Assembly: GCA_019313385.1 (NCBI GenBank)
Contig: JAFDBG010000010.1
Span: 1 to 32,334 of the forward strand
DNA from: Deltaproteobacteria bacterium
GTDB lineage: Bacteria > Desulfobacterota > Syntrophia > Syntrophales > UBA2210
Reading direction: 5' to 3'
DNA length: 32,334 nucleotides
The position numbers and the translations under genes are program-made. The notes beneath the pieces are model-generated. The model did not search any database, had not been told where the DNA came from, and saw only the letters and a program-made list of their open reading frames with translations. The stretch's first letter is position 1. Each line of letters begins with the position of its first letter. Shown here piece after piece: positions 17,192 to 25,177 of this stretch.

Positions 17192-19612
17192 TTAGTTACG
17201 CAGTGGTTTTCCCCTCGTCAACATGTGCATGATACGATCCTGGGTCTTCTGCTCACCGGCGAGGCTCAGAAAGGCCTCCCTTTCGCGGTCAAGAATCGCA
17301 TCCTCCGTAACAAAGGTACCTTCCATACACTGACCGCCCGAAAGGACCCACGCGAGTTTCATCGTCACATGCTCATCATAATCTGACATGTAGTTACCAT
17401 GCTTCATATTAAACAAGACAGCATGCGCGATACCCATCAGACTCTCTCCCATAACGGGAATCATGTCGGGTTTTCTCTTCTTATGGGTCATTGCTATTGA
17501 GAGTACGAGCTGTTTTGCATCCCATATCTGATGGTCACGATTGAGGCTGATGTTCTCTGTCTTTCTAATGTAACCGAGCTCCATTGCCTCCATAGCGCTG
17601 GTGGCCACCTTGGCCTGCCCGATATTCATCAGTACCTTCTCGTAAATAGGTTGCAGGTTCAAAACCTCGGCTGTACCATCCGGCAGACCCTCGGTACAGC
17701 GAACCATCAGATCTTTACAACCACCACCCGCGGGTATGACACCGACACCAACTTCGACAAGACCCATGTAGGTCTCACCGCAGGGCTGGCATCTCTGACC
17801 ATGCATGGATATCTCGCAACCGCCACCCAGAGCCATGCCCGACGGGGCAGTGACAACCGGTTTGTCCAGATATTTCATCTTCATGTTGGCGTACTGCAGG
17901 TCATGGATCAGGTTATCAAGCAGATCCCATTCGGCATTCTCAACCGCCATAAGGATTTGGAATATGTTGGCTCCGACGCAGAAATTCGCCGCATGATTAG
18001 CCACAACCATACCGGCAAAATCTTTCGATACGATGTCACAACTGTCTTCGATCATGGCAATCATGTCAGCATCGATAGCGTTCATCCTGGTATGGAATTC
18101 AAGACAGGCAACACCGTCACCGATATCGATAAGGCTGGCAGCCGCATTTGACTTGATTACCTTATTCTGCGCTTTGACATCGGGGAGGAGGATAATCTTC
18201 GGATTATCTTCAATCTTCACATAACCCTTCTTGTCGAAATCGTAGTAATATTTGCCGTCCTCCTTCTTCATGTAAAAGGACTCACAGCCCTTCTTCAGCA
18301 TCTCAGTGATCTTCTTGGGGATCTTCAGTTTCAGGGTTTTCATCACCTCTACAGATTCCTTCACACCGACGGCATCCCATGTCTCAAAAGGACCTTTCTG
18401 GTGGTTGTAGCCCCACTTCATGGTGTTGTCTATCTGGTAGACGGTGTCGCATATCTCGGGGATACGATTCGCGGAATATATGAAGTTCTTGCAGAGATAT
18501 TCCCGTGCAACCTCACCGGCAACGTCCTTCTCCGAATAGAAGAGGGCCTTCAGTTTGGCATCGAAACTGCCCTCAGTCTTGCCCGCCTCTTTAACTGATT
18601 CGTATCTGGGCTTCTTGAAGGGGACGTATTCCATCGTGTTATAGTCGAGTGCCAGTTTGACCTTTTTGCCCTTCTCGTCCTTTGTCTTCTTGTAGAAGCC
18701 CTGTTTGGTTTTGTTGCCGAGCCACTTGTTCTCCATCATCTTGTCCATGAACTCAGGAGGGACAAAGGTTTTTACCATCTCATCGTCCGGAATCGCTTCA
18801 ACAAGATTCTTCATGACATGATAGCCCGTGTCTATACCGACAAGGTCGATCGTTCCACAAATCGCCGAACCGGGCCTGCCAAGAACCTTGGCAATAATGG
18901 CGTCCAGTTCCGGTATTGTCAGCCCCTTGCCGAGCATGGTTTTGACCGCGTTTGCTATGTCAAAGACACCTATACGGTTTGCTATAAAGTTGGGAACGTC
19001 TTTACAGACAACCACGCCTTTTCCGACAACGTTCTCGAGGAAATATGTCATGTAATCAACAATTTCCTTCTTTGTCGTCTCACCGGGAATGACTTCAACA
19101 AGTTTCATATAGCGGGGAGGATTAAAGAAGTGAACTCCCAGAAAACGTTCTTTATTCTTCGCGCTCAGATTCGACGAAATCTCTTTAATCGGAATACCGG
19201 AAGTATTGGTGGCTATAATACAATCCGGATTTACAGCCTTCTCCAGTTTCGCGAAGAGCTCCTGTTTGATCTTCAGATTCTCCACGACAACCTCGAGAAT
19301 AAAGTCAACATCCTTCAAGAGACCAAGGTCATCCTCAAGATTGCCGATCGTGATCATCAACGCATTCTTCTTTGAATAGAAACTGGCTGGTCTGGATTTC
19401 AACGCGCCGTTCAATCCGTTTACCGCGAAACTGTTTCGCCACGCCTTGCTTTCTTTTGTGAGGCCCTTTTTCAAATCCGCTTCACTTGGATCAAAGGGAG
19501 GCACAATGTCCAGCATGACACACTCGATTCCCGCATTGGTCATCTGAGCGGCTATCGTGGCACCCATAACCCCTGCCCCTATAATAGCAACTTTCTTAAT
19601 TTCATATGACAT
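17192..19612 (-). CDS. fadN: 3-hydroxyacyl-CoA dehydrogenase / enoyl-CoA hydratase fusion (FadN type)
   Basis: This 806-residue enzyme catalyses hydration of enoyl-CoA and NAD-dependent oxidation of 3-hydroxyacyl-CoA. Domain order is dehydrogenase first, hydratase last, as in Bacillus FadN and opposite to FadB/FadJ. The Rossmann motif is IIGAGVMGATIA (Gly12-Gly17). The dehydrogenase His region is GVHFFNPPRYMKLVEVIPG. The hydratase part (from about residue 490) has the oxyanion loop ANFCVGANI and the two acidic residues in GGGCEISMHG and GLVEVGVGVIPAGGG. AAGGAGG lies six bases before the ATG. It is cotranscribed with the acyl-CoA dehydrogenase (62-base gap) and the thiolase (75-base gap). Confidence 0.94.
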   Translation of the reverse strand: MSYEIKKVAIIGAGVMGATIAAQMTNAGIECVMLDIVPPFDPSEADLKKGLTKESKAWRNSFAVNGLNGALKSRPASFYSKKNALMITIGNLEDDLGLLKDVDFILEVVVENLKIKQELFAKLEKAVNPDCIIATNTSGIPIKEISSNLSAKNKERFLGVHFFNPPRYMKLVEVIPGETTKKEIVDYMTYFLENVVGKGVVVCKDVPNFIANRIGVFDIANAVKTMLGKGLTIPELDAIIAKVLGRPGSAICGTIDLVGIDTGYHVMKNLVEAIPDDEMVKTFVPPEFMDKMMENKWLGNKTKQGFYKKTKDEKGKKVKLALDYNTMEYVPFKKPRYESVKEAGKTEGSFDAKLKALFYSEKDVAGEVAREYLCKNFIYSANRIPEICDTVYQIDNTMKWGYNHQKGPFETWDAVGVKESVEVMKTLKLKIPKKITEMLKKGCESFYMKKEDGKYYYDFDKKGYVKIEDNPKIILLPDVKAQNKVIKSNAAASLIDIGDGVACLEFHTRMNAIDADMIAMIEDSCDIVSKDFAGMVVANHAANFCVGANIFQILMAVENAEWDLLDNLIHDLQYANMKMKYLDKPVVTAPSGMALGGGCEISMHGQRCQPCGETYMGLVEVGVGVIPAGGGCKDLMVRCTEGLPDGTAEVLNLQPIYEKVLMNIGQAKVATSAMEAMELGYIRKTENISLNRDHQIWDAKQLVLSIAMTHKKRKPDMIPVMGESLMGIAHAVLFNMKHGNYMSDYDEHVTMKLAWVLSGGQCMEGTFVTEDAILDREREAFLSLAGEQKTQDRIMHMLTRGKPLRN

Positions 19613-19674
19613 ATCAATCCTCCTTGCTCAGACGCAAAAGCTCAAAGCGCCTTGATTTATTTATCCTCATTACA

Positions 19675-21540
19675 TTAACCTGCAAAAGAATCTTCCAGCA
19701 TCTCAATGGGGGTTTTATCGCCCAGCATAATACACTTACACCTGCCTGCAATCGCCGGAAGGACGTTGCACGCAAAGTACTTCGCCGACGCAATCTTGCC
19801 CTGATAGAAAGCGGCGTCACCGTTTGCACGGGCAAGCGCTCGCTTTTTAGCTATGGAACCCTCAGCTCCGGCTTCCTTATACATCGCGTCCAGTTTCCCG
19901 GAGGCAATCAGAGCCCCCTGAAACAGCTGCCATCCGATAAGAAGATCGCCCATAATCATCAGGAAGGGTCTCGCATTCATGACAGGAAGCATTACACTGG
20001 CGCTCTTGCCCCATGCGGCAAACTGCATCGCAATGCCTATAGCTGCATTGTATGCATCCTCGAGATGGGGTGCATAAGCCTTCATCTCTTCACTCTCCTT
20101 GGCCTTCTTAATGTCGGCATCAACCAGCCCGAACAGGTTCATAAGATTCATACCCTTGTTTGCACCCAGTTTTCTACCGACCAGATCGAGGGCCTGGATG
20201 TAGTTCGTCCCCTCATAGAGGGTGGAAATCTTACAGTCTCTCAGATACTGTTCCATTGGATATTCCTGGATATAACCATATCCACCGTACACATCCATTC
20301 CGAGCGAGCATATCTCGCAGGCCTTGTCGGAGCAGTAGGCCTTGATGACAGGTGTGAGAATTTCAACGAAACCTTTCCATTTCGCACTCTCCGCAACGTC
20401 AGTCACGGTCTCCTCCATATCGATACAGTATCCGGCGAAATAGTTCATCGCCCTCATACCCTCCACATGCGATTTCATCCAGAGAAGCGAACGTCTGATA
20501 TCGGGATGGTGAATAATTGGCACCGCCTTCGCGTTAGGAATCGTCATCTCCATAATGTGTTTGCTCTGGATTCTCTCCTTCGCATACTGCACCGCATGCT
20601 CGAGTGAGGCAGTCGCGTGACCGAGACCCTGCATTCCAACCTCCAGTCTGGCCTCATTCATCATATTGAACATAACCTTCATACCGGAACGTTCATCACC
20701 AAGGAGGTAGCCGATACATTTTCCGTTCTCACCAAAGTTTAGAGTGGCGGTTGAAGATGCCTTGATTCCCATCTTGTGCTCGATGCCGCCGGTTGCCACA
20801 TCGTTCGGTTCACCGATGCTGCCATCTTCATTCGCCCTGAATTTCGGAACGATGAAAATGGAGATTCCTCCCGTACCGGGAGGATCACCTTCGATCCTGG
20901 CAAGCACCGGATGGATAATGTTGGGATAAATATCGCTGTCACCGCAGGAGATAAAGGACTTCGTACCCTCGATACTGAAAGTGCCGTCGGGCAGTCTCTT
21001 AGCGATCGTCCTCGTGGCTCCCACATCGCTACCAGCGCCCGGCTCCGTCAGACACATGGTGCCTCCCCATTCGCCGGCAAACATCTTGTACATATAGGTG
21101 TTCTTCTGTTCTTCCGTACCATACTTCGCGATCAGCATGGCCGCCCCCATGGTCAATCCAGGATACATCATAAATGCGAAATTTGCCGAGTCAAACAGTT
21201 CCGCACAGGCGCTCCACACGCAAAGCGGCACGTTCTGCCCCCCAACTTCCGGACTCGCAGGCGCACAGCTCCAGCCGGCCTCGTTAAACTTTTTTAGGGC
21301 AGCGTGGAAAATGGCGGGAACGGTAACCTTCCCGTCGGCAAAAACAGCACCTTCTCTGTCACCCACATCATAAGTTGGAAGGATGACATCTACTGCCATC
21401 TTTTCGGCCTCGTTAAGCATCATGTCGATTACTTCTTGCGTGTAATCGGCATACTTTTCGGCAGCGAAAAGATTGTCGATACCCAGCTGCTCAAACAGGA
21501 TAAACCTCTGGTCCCTCATGTTAACCAATGTGTTACCCAT
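19675..21540 (-). CDS. Long-form acyl-CoA dehydrogenase
   Basis: This FAD-dependent enzyme catalyses the first step of beta-oxidation. At 621 residues it is much longer than classical members (about 380-400) and belongs to the large class with an additional C-terminal domain, as in FadE5- and DmdC-like proteins. The flavin/substrate block MCLTEPGAGSDVGA and the C-terminal LYEGTNYIQALDLVGRK are present, with the predicted catalytic base Glu443. The ATG at 21540 follows a GAGGGGG sequence at seven bases; earlier in-frame starts would overlap the TetR gene. Electrons would be passed to an electron-transferring flavoprotein not encoded here. The chain-length preference cannot be read from sequence. 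Confidence 0.93.
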   Translation of the reverse strand: MGNTLVNMRDQRFILFEQLGIDNLFAAEKYADYTQEVIDMMLNEAEKMAVDVILPTYDVGDREGAVFADGKVTVPAIFHAALKKFNEAGWSCAPASPEVGGQNVPLCVWSACAELFDSANFAFMMYPGLTMGAAMLIAKYGTEEQKNTYMYKMFAGEWGGTMCLTEPGAGSDVGATRTIAKRLPDGTFSIEGTKSFISCGDSDIYPNIIHPVLARIEGDPPGTGGISIFIVPKFRANEDGSIGEPNDVATGGIEHKMGIKASSTATLNFGENGKCIGYLLGDERSGMKVMFNMMNEARLEVGMQGLGHATASLEHAVQYAKERIQSKHIMEMTIPNAKAVPIIHHPDIRRSLLWMKSHVEGMRAMNYFAGYCIDMEETVTDVAESAKWKGFVEILTPVIKAYCSDKACEICSLGMDVYGGYGYIQEYPMEQYLRDCKISTLYEGTNYIQALDLVGRKLGANKGMNLMNLFGLVDADIKKAKESEEMKAYAPHLEDAYNAAIGIAMQFAAWGKSASVMLPVMNARPFLMIMGDLLIGWQLFQGALIASGKLDAMYKEAGAEGSIAKKRALARANGDAAFYQGKIASAKYFACNVLPAIAGRCKCIMLGDKTPIEMLEDSFAG

Positions 21541-21554
21541 AACTCTACCCCCTC

Positions 21555-22190
21555 TCATTTTGATTTTTTTAGACCTTCTATAAAAATGTTCAAACATTCA
21601 TTAATACCGGAATGTATCCTCTTTTCCCTTGTTGACTCCCTGCCGATAAAAAGGTGAAGGGAGATTATCCCATTAAGCATCCCCCAGAGGGAATTTCTCA
21701 TTGCCATGACATCTTCTTTTCTGAGAAGAAATTCCCCTTTGTCTATCCCGAATTGAAATATATTTTCAGTAACAGAGATTGCCCTGTTTGTTTCCAGGAT
21801 AATCCTTCTATTCGTATCGTCCGACAGATTCAAACTGTTGGCATGCATCATAAAATTGATCAGGATTCTGAATAGCGCTCTGTCTCTCAGAAAAAAATCC
21901 ACATACATGTGGGCAAAGCCTATCAATACCTCTGACGCACTGTCCCCCCCCTTGAATATGGGAAGCACCTCTCTGTGAAATTTCTCAATATCATCCAGCA
22001 ATATCTGAGCGCGCATCTCTTCCTTACCGCTGAAATATAGATAAATCGCCCCCTTGCTTAATTCAGCCTTTTTGGCGATATCTGAAATGGTGACAGGATT
22101 GGCCCCCTGTTTAGAGAACAAGCTCTTGGCAGCCTTGAGAATGGTCTTCCTTCTCTTCTCTCTTTCTCGCTCTCTCCGTTTCCCCAGCAT
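21555..22190 (-). CDS. TetR-family transcriptional regulator of the beta-oxidation operon
   Basis: This 211-residue TetR-type repressor has an N-terminal helix-turn-helix (about residues 33-55: ISDIAKKAELSKGAIYLYFSGKEEM split around the recognition helix) and a divergent ligand-binding C-terminal part. AAGGAG lies ten bases before the ATG at 22190; a TTG at 22193 is an alternative. It is the first gene of the operon, 14 bases before the acyl-CoA dehydrogenase. A palindrome overlaps its own promoter, so autoregulated control by an acyl-CoA is the natural reading (inference, by analogy with FadR-type TetR proteins). Confidence 0.9.
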   Translation of the reverse strand: MLGKRREREREKRRKTILKAAKSLFSKQGANPVTISDIAKKAELSKGAIYLYFSGKEEMRAQILLDDIEKFHREVLPIFKGGDSASEVLIGFAHMYVDFFLRDRALFRILINFMMHANSLNLSDDTNRRIILETNRAISVTENIFQFGIDKGEFLLRKEDVMAMRNSLWGMLNGIISLHLFIGRESTREKRIHSGINECLNIFIEGLKKSK

Positions 22191-22241
22191 CAATCTTGTT
22201 CTCCTTCTTTCGTTTTCACGCTAGATAAACAAAGGTCAAAT

Positions 22242-22258
22242 TATGACCACCGGTCATA
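22242..22258. promoter_or_regulatory. Predicted TetR operator
   Basis: A perfect palindrome TATGACC-ACC-GGTCATA sits over the expected transcription start of the TetR gene. A further GGTCA half site lies at 22234-22238, giving GGTCA-AATT-ATGACC as a second partial palindrome. Position and symmetry fit an operator for the adjacent TetR protein. Confidence 0.7.
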
Positions 22259-22261
22259 TCT

Positions 22262-22290
22262 TACTTAGGCAATAAAATCTGGATTGTCAA
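22262..22290 (-). promoter_or_regulatory. Candidate promoter of the TetR/beta-oxidation operon
   Basis: On the minus strand a perfect TTGACA (22290-22285) is followed after 17 bases by TAAGTA (22267-22262). The -10 is weak, which suits a regulated promoter. The palindrome at 22242-22258 lies just downstream, covering the predicted start point. Confidence 0.45.
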
Positions 22291-22367
22291 GAAAAAGTTT
22301 TATGCCTGAAAATTATCAAAAATATGTTCCTGCAAGGCGAAAGTGTCATCTTTTTTGCAATGAGAAA

Positions 22368-22427
22368 ATGTCACCCTCCCCTTCCATGAAGCACTTCCTT
22401 CTCACATTGTAATTTGGGGGGTGACAT
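22368..22427. repeat. Nine-base inverted repeat in the divergent spacer
   Basis: ATGTCACCC (22368-22376) and GGGTGACAT (22419-22427) are perfect reverse complements 42 bases apart. There is no T-run and no coding frame. It may be a pair of binding sites for a DNA-looping regulator. Confidence 0.5.
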
Positions 22428-22461
22428 AATCATATTGCAGTAACAAAAGTTATCAAAAATA

Positions 22462-22490
22462 TTGACATATCCTCAGCCTTGTGTTAGTAA
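22462..22490 (+). promoter_or_regulatory. Candidate promoter of the DRTGG/HndA-like operon
   Basis: TTGACA (22462-22467), a 17-base spacer and TAGTAA (22485-22490) precede the first DRTGG gene by about 100 bases. The -35 is perfect and the -10 partial. Confidence 0.45.
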
Positions 22491-22593
22491 AAGCTCGTTA
22501 TTAAAGGTGGAAGTATTTTACCGCTTCGAAGTTTTAAATTCATGATGATTCCCTTGGAATTTGAAAGATGTATTTCCAAGAAGGAAAAGAGAA

Positions 22594-22974
22594 ATGACCC
22601 TTCATGAAATAAGAGAACTCTTGGATGCCAGAGTCCTGGCAGGAAAAAATCACCTAGACGTAGAAGTAAAAACCGCCTTCAGCGCGGACCTGATGAGCGA
22701 TGTCCTCGCCTTTGCAAAACCGGGGAGCATAATGATCACAGGACTTACGAATCCACAGGTTGTAAGAATCGCGAGCATCGTGGATAATTCGGCAATTCTT
22801 ATAGTCAGAGGGAAGATTCCCCCTGATGAAACAATCGCACTGGCCGAGAAACTCGAAATACCTGTTCTTTCAACAAAATACATCCTCTTTGAGACATCGG
22901 GAAGATTATACGCGAATGGGATAGTAGGTTGTATCAGAAAGATCGAAGGTCCCGGGAGTGTTGTCCCGTTATGA
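22594..22974 (+). CDS. DRTGG-domain protein (first copy)
   Basis: This 126-residue soluble protein resembles the DRTGG domain, a small alpha/beta domain of unknown ligand found next to CBS and kinase domains. The conserved stretch is DLMSDVLAFAKPGSIMITGL, followed by the hydrophobic strand SAILIVRGK. The ATG at 22594 has AAGGA eight bases upstream; a TTG at 22561 is in frame but lacks a site. It is clearly related to the protein at 23401-23736, which shares the DL(M/L)SDV pattern and the FET-GR ending. Its stop overlaps the next ATG (ATGA), so it is coupled to the RsbW-like ATPase gene. No catalytic residues are evident. Confidence 0.8.
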   Translation: MTLHEIRELLDARVLAGKNHLDVEVKTAFSADLMSDVLAFAKPGSIMITGLTNPQVVRIASIVDNSAILIVRGKIPPDETIALAEKLEIPVLSTKYILFETSGRLYANGIVGCIRKIEGPGSVVPL

Positions 22975-23393
22975 GCCAGAAATATGAATTTTCTTTCCCT
23001 GTCAAAGGTGACAATTTTGATGATGCCGGCAAAGCCTCCATCCAAATAAAAAAGCGATTGAAGGGGCTTGGCATAACGGGCGACGTCTTGAGAAGGACAG
23101 CCATTGCGATCTATGAATCGGAAGTAAACATAATATCATATGCCCGGCAGGGAAATATTAATATCCGCGTGACAGATGACAACATATCGATCAATATACG
23201 GGACAGCGGGCCCGGCATAGCAGATATTAAACAGGCCATGCAACAGGGATATTCCACTGCTAATGATCGTATAAGAAAGATGGGGTTCGGAGCCGGCATG
23301 GGCCTTTTTAATATAAAGAACTGTTCCGACGATTTCGAGATATTATCCAAGGCAAACAAAGGAACCCTGCTGAAGATATTAATCAACAGGTGA
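22971..23393 (+). CDS. RsbW-like ATP-binding protein (anti-sigma / serine kinase family)
   Basis: This 140-residue GHKL-fold protein resembles the ATPase domain of anti-sigma factor kinases (RsbW, SpoIIAB). The N-box is YESEVNIISYA with Asn53, the G1 box is DSGPGI (from Asp78), and the G2 box is GFGAGMGLFNIK (Gly105 onward). It begins inside the stop of the upstream DRTGG gene. No sigma factor or anti-sigma antagonist gene is adjacent, so the partner may instead be one of the neighbouring DRTGG or PHP proteins. Serine kinase activity is a family expectation, not shown here. Confidence 0.85.
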   Translation: MSQKYEFSFPVKGDNFDDAGKASIQIKKRLKGLGITGDVLRRTAIAIYESEVNIISYARQGNINIRVTDDNISINIRDSGPGIADIKQAMQQGYSTANDRIRKMGFGAGMGLFNIKNCSDDFEILSKANKGTLLKILINR

Positions 23394-23400
23394 TGTGCAA

Positions 23401-23736
23401 ATGAACTTGACTCTATTGGTAGAAAAACTGAACCTCAGTGTAGTGTGCGGCGGGGACGGGCTGGACAGGGAGGTGTCGGGCGGATACATGGGCGATCTTC
23501 TGAGCGACGTCATGGCAAACAGCAGAGAGGGTAACGTATGGATTACCTGCCAGTCACACCAGAATATAGTGGCGGTAAGCGTGCTTAAAGAGCATGCGGG
23601 GATTATCCTCGTCCTCGGGAAAAAACCTGATGATGATACCATTAAAAAGGCCTCCCGGGAGGGAATACCTCTTCTGGTAACCGAGCTCTCCGGATTTGAG
23701 ACAGTCGGCAGGATATACAACCTGCTGCATCCCTGA
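23401..23736 (+). CDS. DRTGG-domain protein (second copy)
   Basis: This 111-residue protein is homologous to the first DRTGG protein of the operon: DLLSDVMANSREGNVWIT corresponds to its DLMSDV region, and both end in FET-GR-Y-N. The ATG at 23401 is chosen because MNLTLLVEKLNL fits the start of the domain. A GTG at 23395 is in frame, and the site AGGTGA is weak. The gene follows the RsbW-like ATPase by seven bases. Two diverged copies flanking a kinase-like ATPase suggest heteromeric partners (inference). Confidence 0.75.
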   Translation: MNLTLLVEKLNLSVVCGGDGLDREVSGGYMGDLLSDVMANSREGNVWITCQSHQNIVAVSVLKEHAGIILVLGKKPDDDTIKKASREGIPLLVTELSGFETVGRIYNLLHP

Positions 23737-23745
23737 CGGATCAGG

Positions 23746-23834
23746 AACTGCGTTTTACGCGCAGATGTTGGCGTCAGGGATCAGCACTGCCCCCCGGTCC
23801 CTGATCCCTGATAACTTTGCGGCTTTGCCGCCTT
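23746..23834 (-). repeat. Dispersed palindromic repeat, copy B
   Basis: This is the inverted counterpart of the repeat at 10005-10104. It contains a small perfect hairpin GCGGC-TTT-GCCGC and the inverted pair CAGGGATCAG / CTGATCCCTG. It fills most of the gap between the second DRTGG gene and the PHP gene, and it ends 12 bases before the PHP start. Confidence 0.85.
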
Positions 23835-23846
23835 GGGTGCATATTT

Positions 23847-24584
23847 ATGTTAAAGGGGTTTAATTGCGACCTTCACATACATACATGTCTTTCTCCTTGC
23901 GCCGATCTGGACATGTACCCCTCTGCCCTGGTTGAAAAATCGTTCGACAGCGGGCTCGATGTTATCGGGATATGCGATCATAACGCATCTGAAAATGTAC
24001 GATATGTAATCGAGGCATCCCGAGGAAAGCCGGTTCATGTCTTTCCCGGAATGGAGATAACAAGCAGGGAAGAGGTTCACGTTATCGCGCTCTTTGAAAA
24101 CATTGACAATCTGTTACAGATTCAGGAGGTCGTATATGCTTCCCTTCCCGGCACCAACAGGGAAGAGATATTCGGGTGTCAGGCAATTGTAAACGAGTCG
24201 GATGAGGTAGAGGGATTCAATGACAGGCTGCTGATAGGTTCCACCGGGACCTCACTTCAGGAGATAGTCGAAACTGTCCACAGCTTTGGAGGAATAGCCA
24301 TTGCCGCCCACATTGACCGGGAGAGTTTCAGCGTCCGGGGACAGTTGGGTTTTATTCCCCCCGATATCCGTTTTGACGCCCTTGAAATATCCAGCAGGAC
24401 AGGATTGAAAGAAGCACGCAAGAGATATCCCGACTTGCGCGACTATACCTTCATTGAATCATCCGACGCCCACTTCGTAACTGACATCGGAAAGGTTTTT
24501 ACGAAGATTTTCATGAAGAAACCCTCTCTTTCCGAGCTGAGAATGGCCCTCGAAAGACGTGATGGGCGATATGTTGAGGAATAA
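23847..24584 (+). CDS. PHP-domain metal-dependent phosphoesterase
   Basis: This 245-residue PHP-family protein has all the metal-site motifs: DLHIHTCLSPCAD, GICDHNASEN, FPGMEITSREEVHVIALF, AAHIDRESFS and SSDAHF. Family members hydrolyse phosphoesters, including nucleotides such as 3',5'-phosphoadenosine and short oligonucleotides, so a nucleotide or phosphoprotein substrate is possible but not determined. The ATG at 23847 is chosen because the upstream sequence is the dispersed repeat. Its ribosome binding site is poor (GGGTG). The next gene begins three bases after its stop, so it belongs to the same operon as the two GHKL ATPases. Confidence 0.87.
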   Translation: MLKGFNCDLHIHTCLSPCADLDMYPSALVEKSFDSGLDVIGICDHNASENVRYVIEASRGKPVHVFPGMEITSREEVHVIALFENIDNLLQIQEVVYASLPGTNREEIFGCQAIVNESDEVEGFNDRLLIGSTGTSLQEIVETVHSFGGIAIAAHIDRESFSVRGQLGFIPPDIRFDALEISSRTGLKEARKRYPDLRDYTFIESSDAHFVTDIGKVFTKIFMKKPSLSELRMALERRDGRYVEE

Positions 24585-24587
24585 TCC

Positions 24588-25136
24588 ATGCTGGAACTCT
24601 CCATGAATATTCTCGATATCACCGAGAATTCCACGAGGGCGGGCGCGAGCCTTATAAGGATCAGCGTTACTGAGGACAGGAGGGACGACATCCTGCGCAT
24701 AGAGATTACCGATGATGGTGAGGGTATGGAACCGGATATAATCAAAAGGGCACTGGACCCTTTTTATACGTCCAAGAAGGTCCGCAGAGTCGGGCTGGGA
24801 CTTCCCCTGCTCTCACATGCCGCGAAAATCACCGATGGAAGGTTCACGATTGAATCGGGAAAGGGAACGGGAACCACGGTAATAGCAGATTTCAAGCACA
24901 GCCACATCGACCGCCAACCCCTGGGCGATATGCCGGGAACCATGGCGACTATGATAGCGGGAAATCCACGGGTAGATTTCGTATACACGCATCTGAGTGA
25001 CGGCCGAAGCTATACGCTGGACACGAGAGAGGTAAAAAAAGAGCTTGAGGATGTTCCGATAGATCATCCGAAGGTTATCCAATTTATAAAAGAAAATATA
25101 AGGAATGGGCTGGAAGAGATTGGGGCCGGGCGTTAG
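24588..25136 (+). CDS. GHKL-family ATPase (histidine-kinase-like, no phosphoacceptor domain)
   Basis: This 182-residue protein has an N-terminal Bergerat-fold ATP site: the N-box begins SMNILDITENSTRAGA (Glu13, Asn14), G1 is TDDGEGM, and G2 is VGLGLPLLSHAAK. Unlike sensor kinases it has no dimerisation/His phosphoacceptor region, no membrane segment and no sensor. The C-terminal 70 residues do not match a domain I recognise. It starts three bases after the PHP gene and is followed after 41 bases by the NuoE-like gene. With the RsbW-like protein this makes two different GHKL ATPases in one operon. Confidence 0.85.
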   Translation: MLELSMNILDITENSTRAGASLIRISVTEDRRDDILRIEITDDGEGMEPDIIKRALDPFYTSKKVRRVGLGLPLLSHAAKITDGRFTIESGKGTGTTVIADFKHSHIDRQPLGDMPGTMATMIAGNPRVDFVYTHLSDGRSYTLDTREVKKELEDVPIDHPKVIQFIKENIRNGLEEIGAGR

Positions 25137-25177
25137 CCAATGTCTATCTATTCAGACCTTCCACGAAGGAGAAATAA

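Larger units (their letters stand above)
22191..22593. other. Divergent intergenic control region
   Basis: These about 400 bases carry no gene. They separate the minus-strand beta-oxidation operon from the plus-strand redox/signalling operon. They hold the TetR operator and promoter at the left, a nine-base inverted repeat in the middle, two copies of TTATCAAAAATAT (near 22312 and 22450), and a plus-strand promoter candidate at the right. TGTCA/TGACA words recur (near 22345, 22369, 22423 and 22463). Confidence 0.7.
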
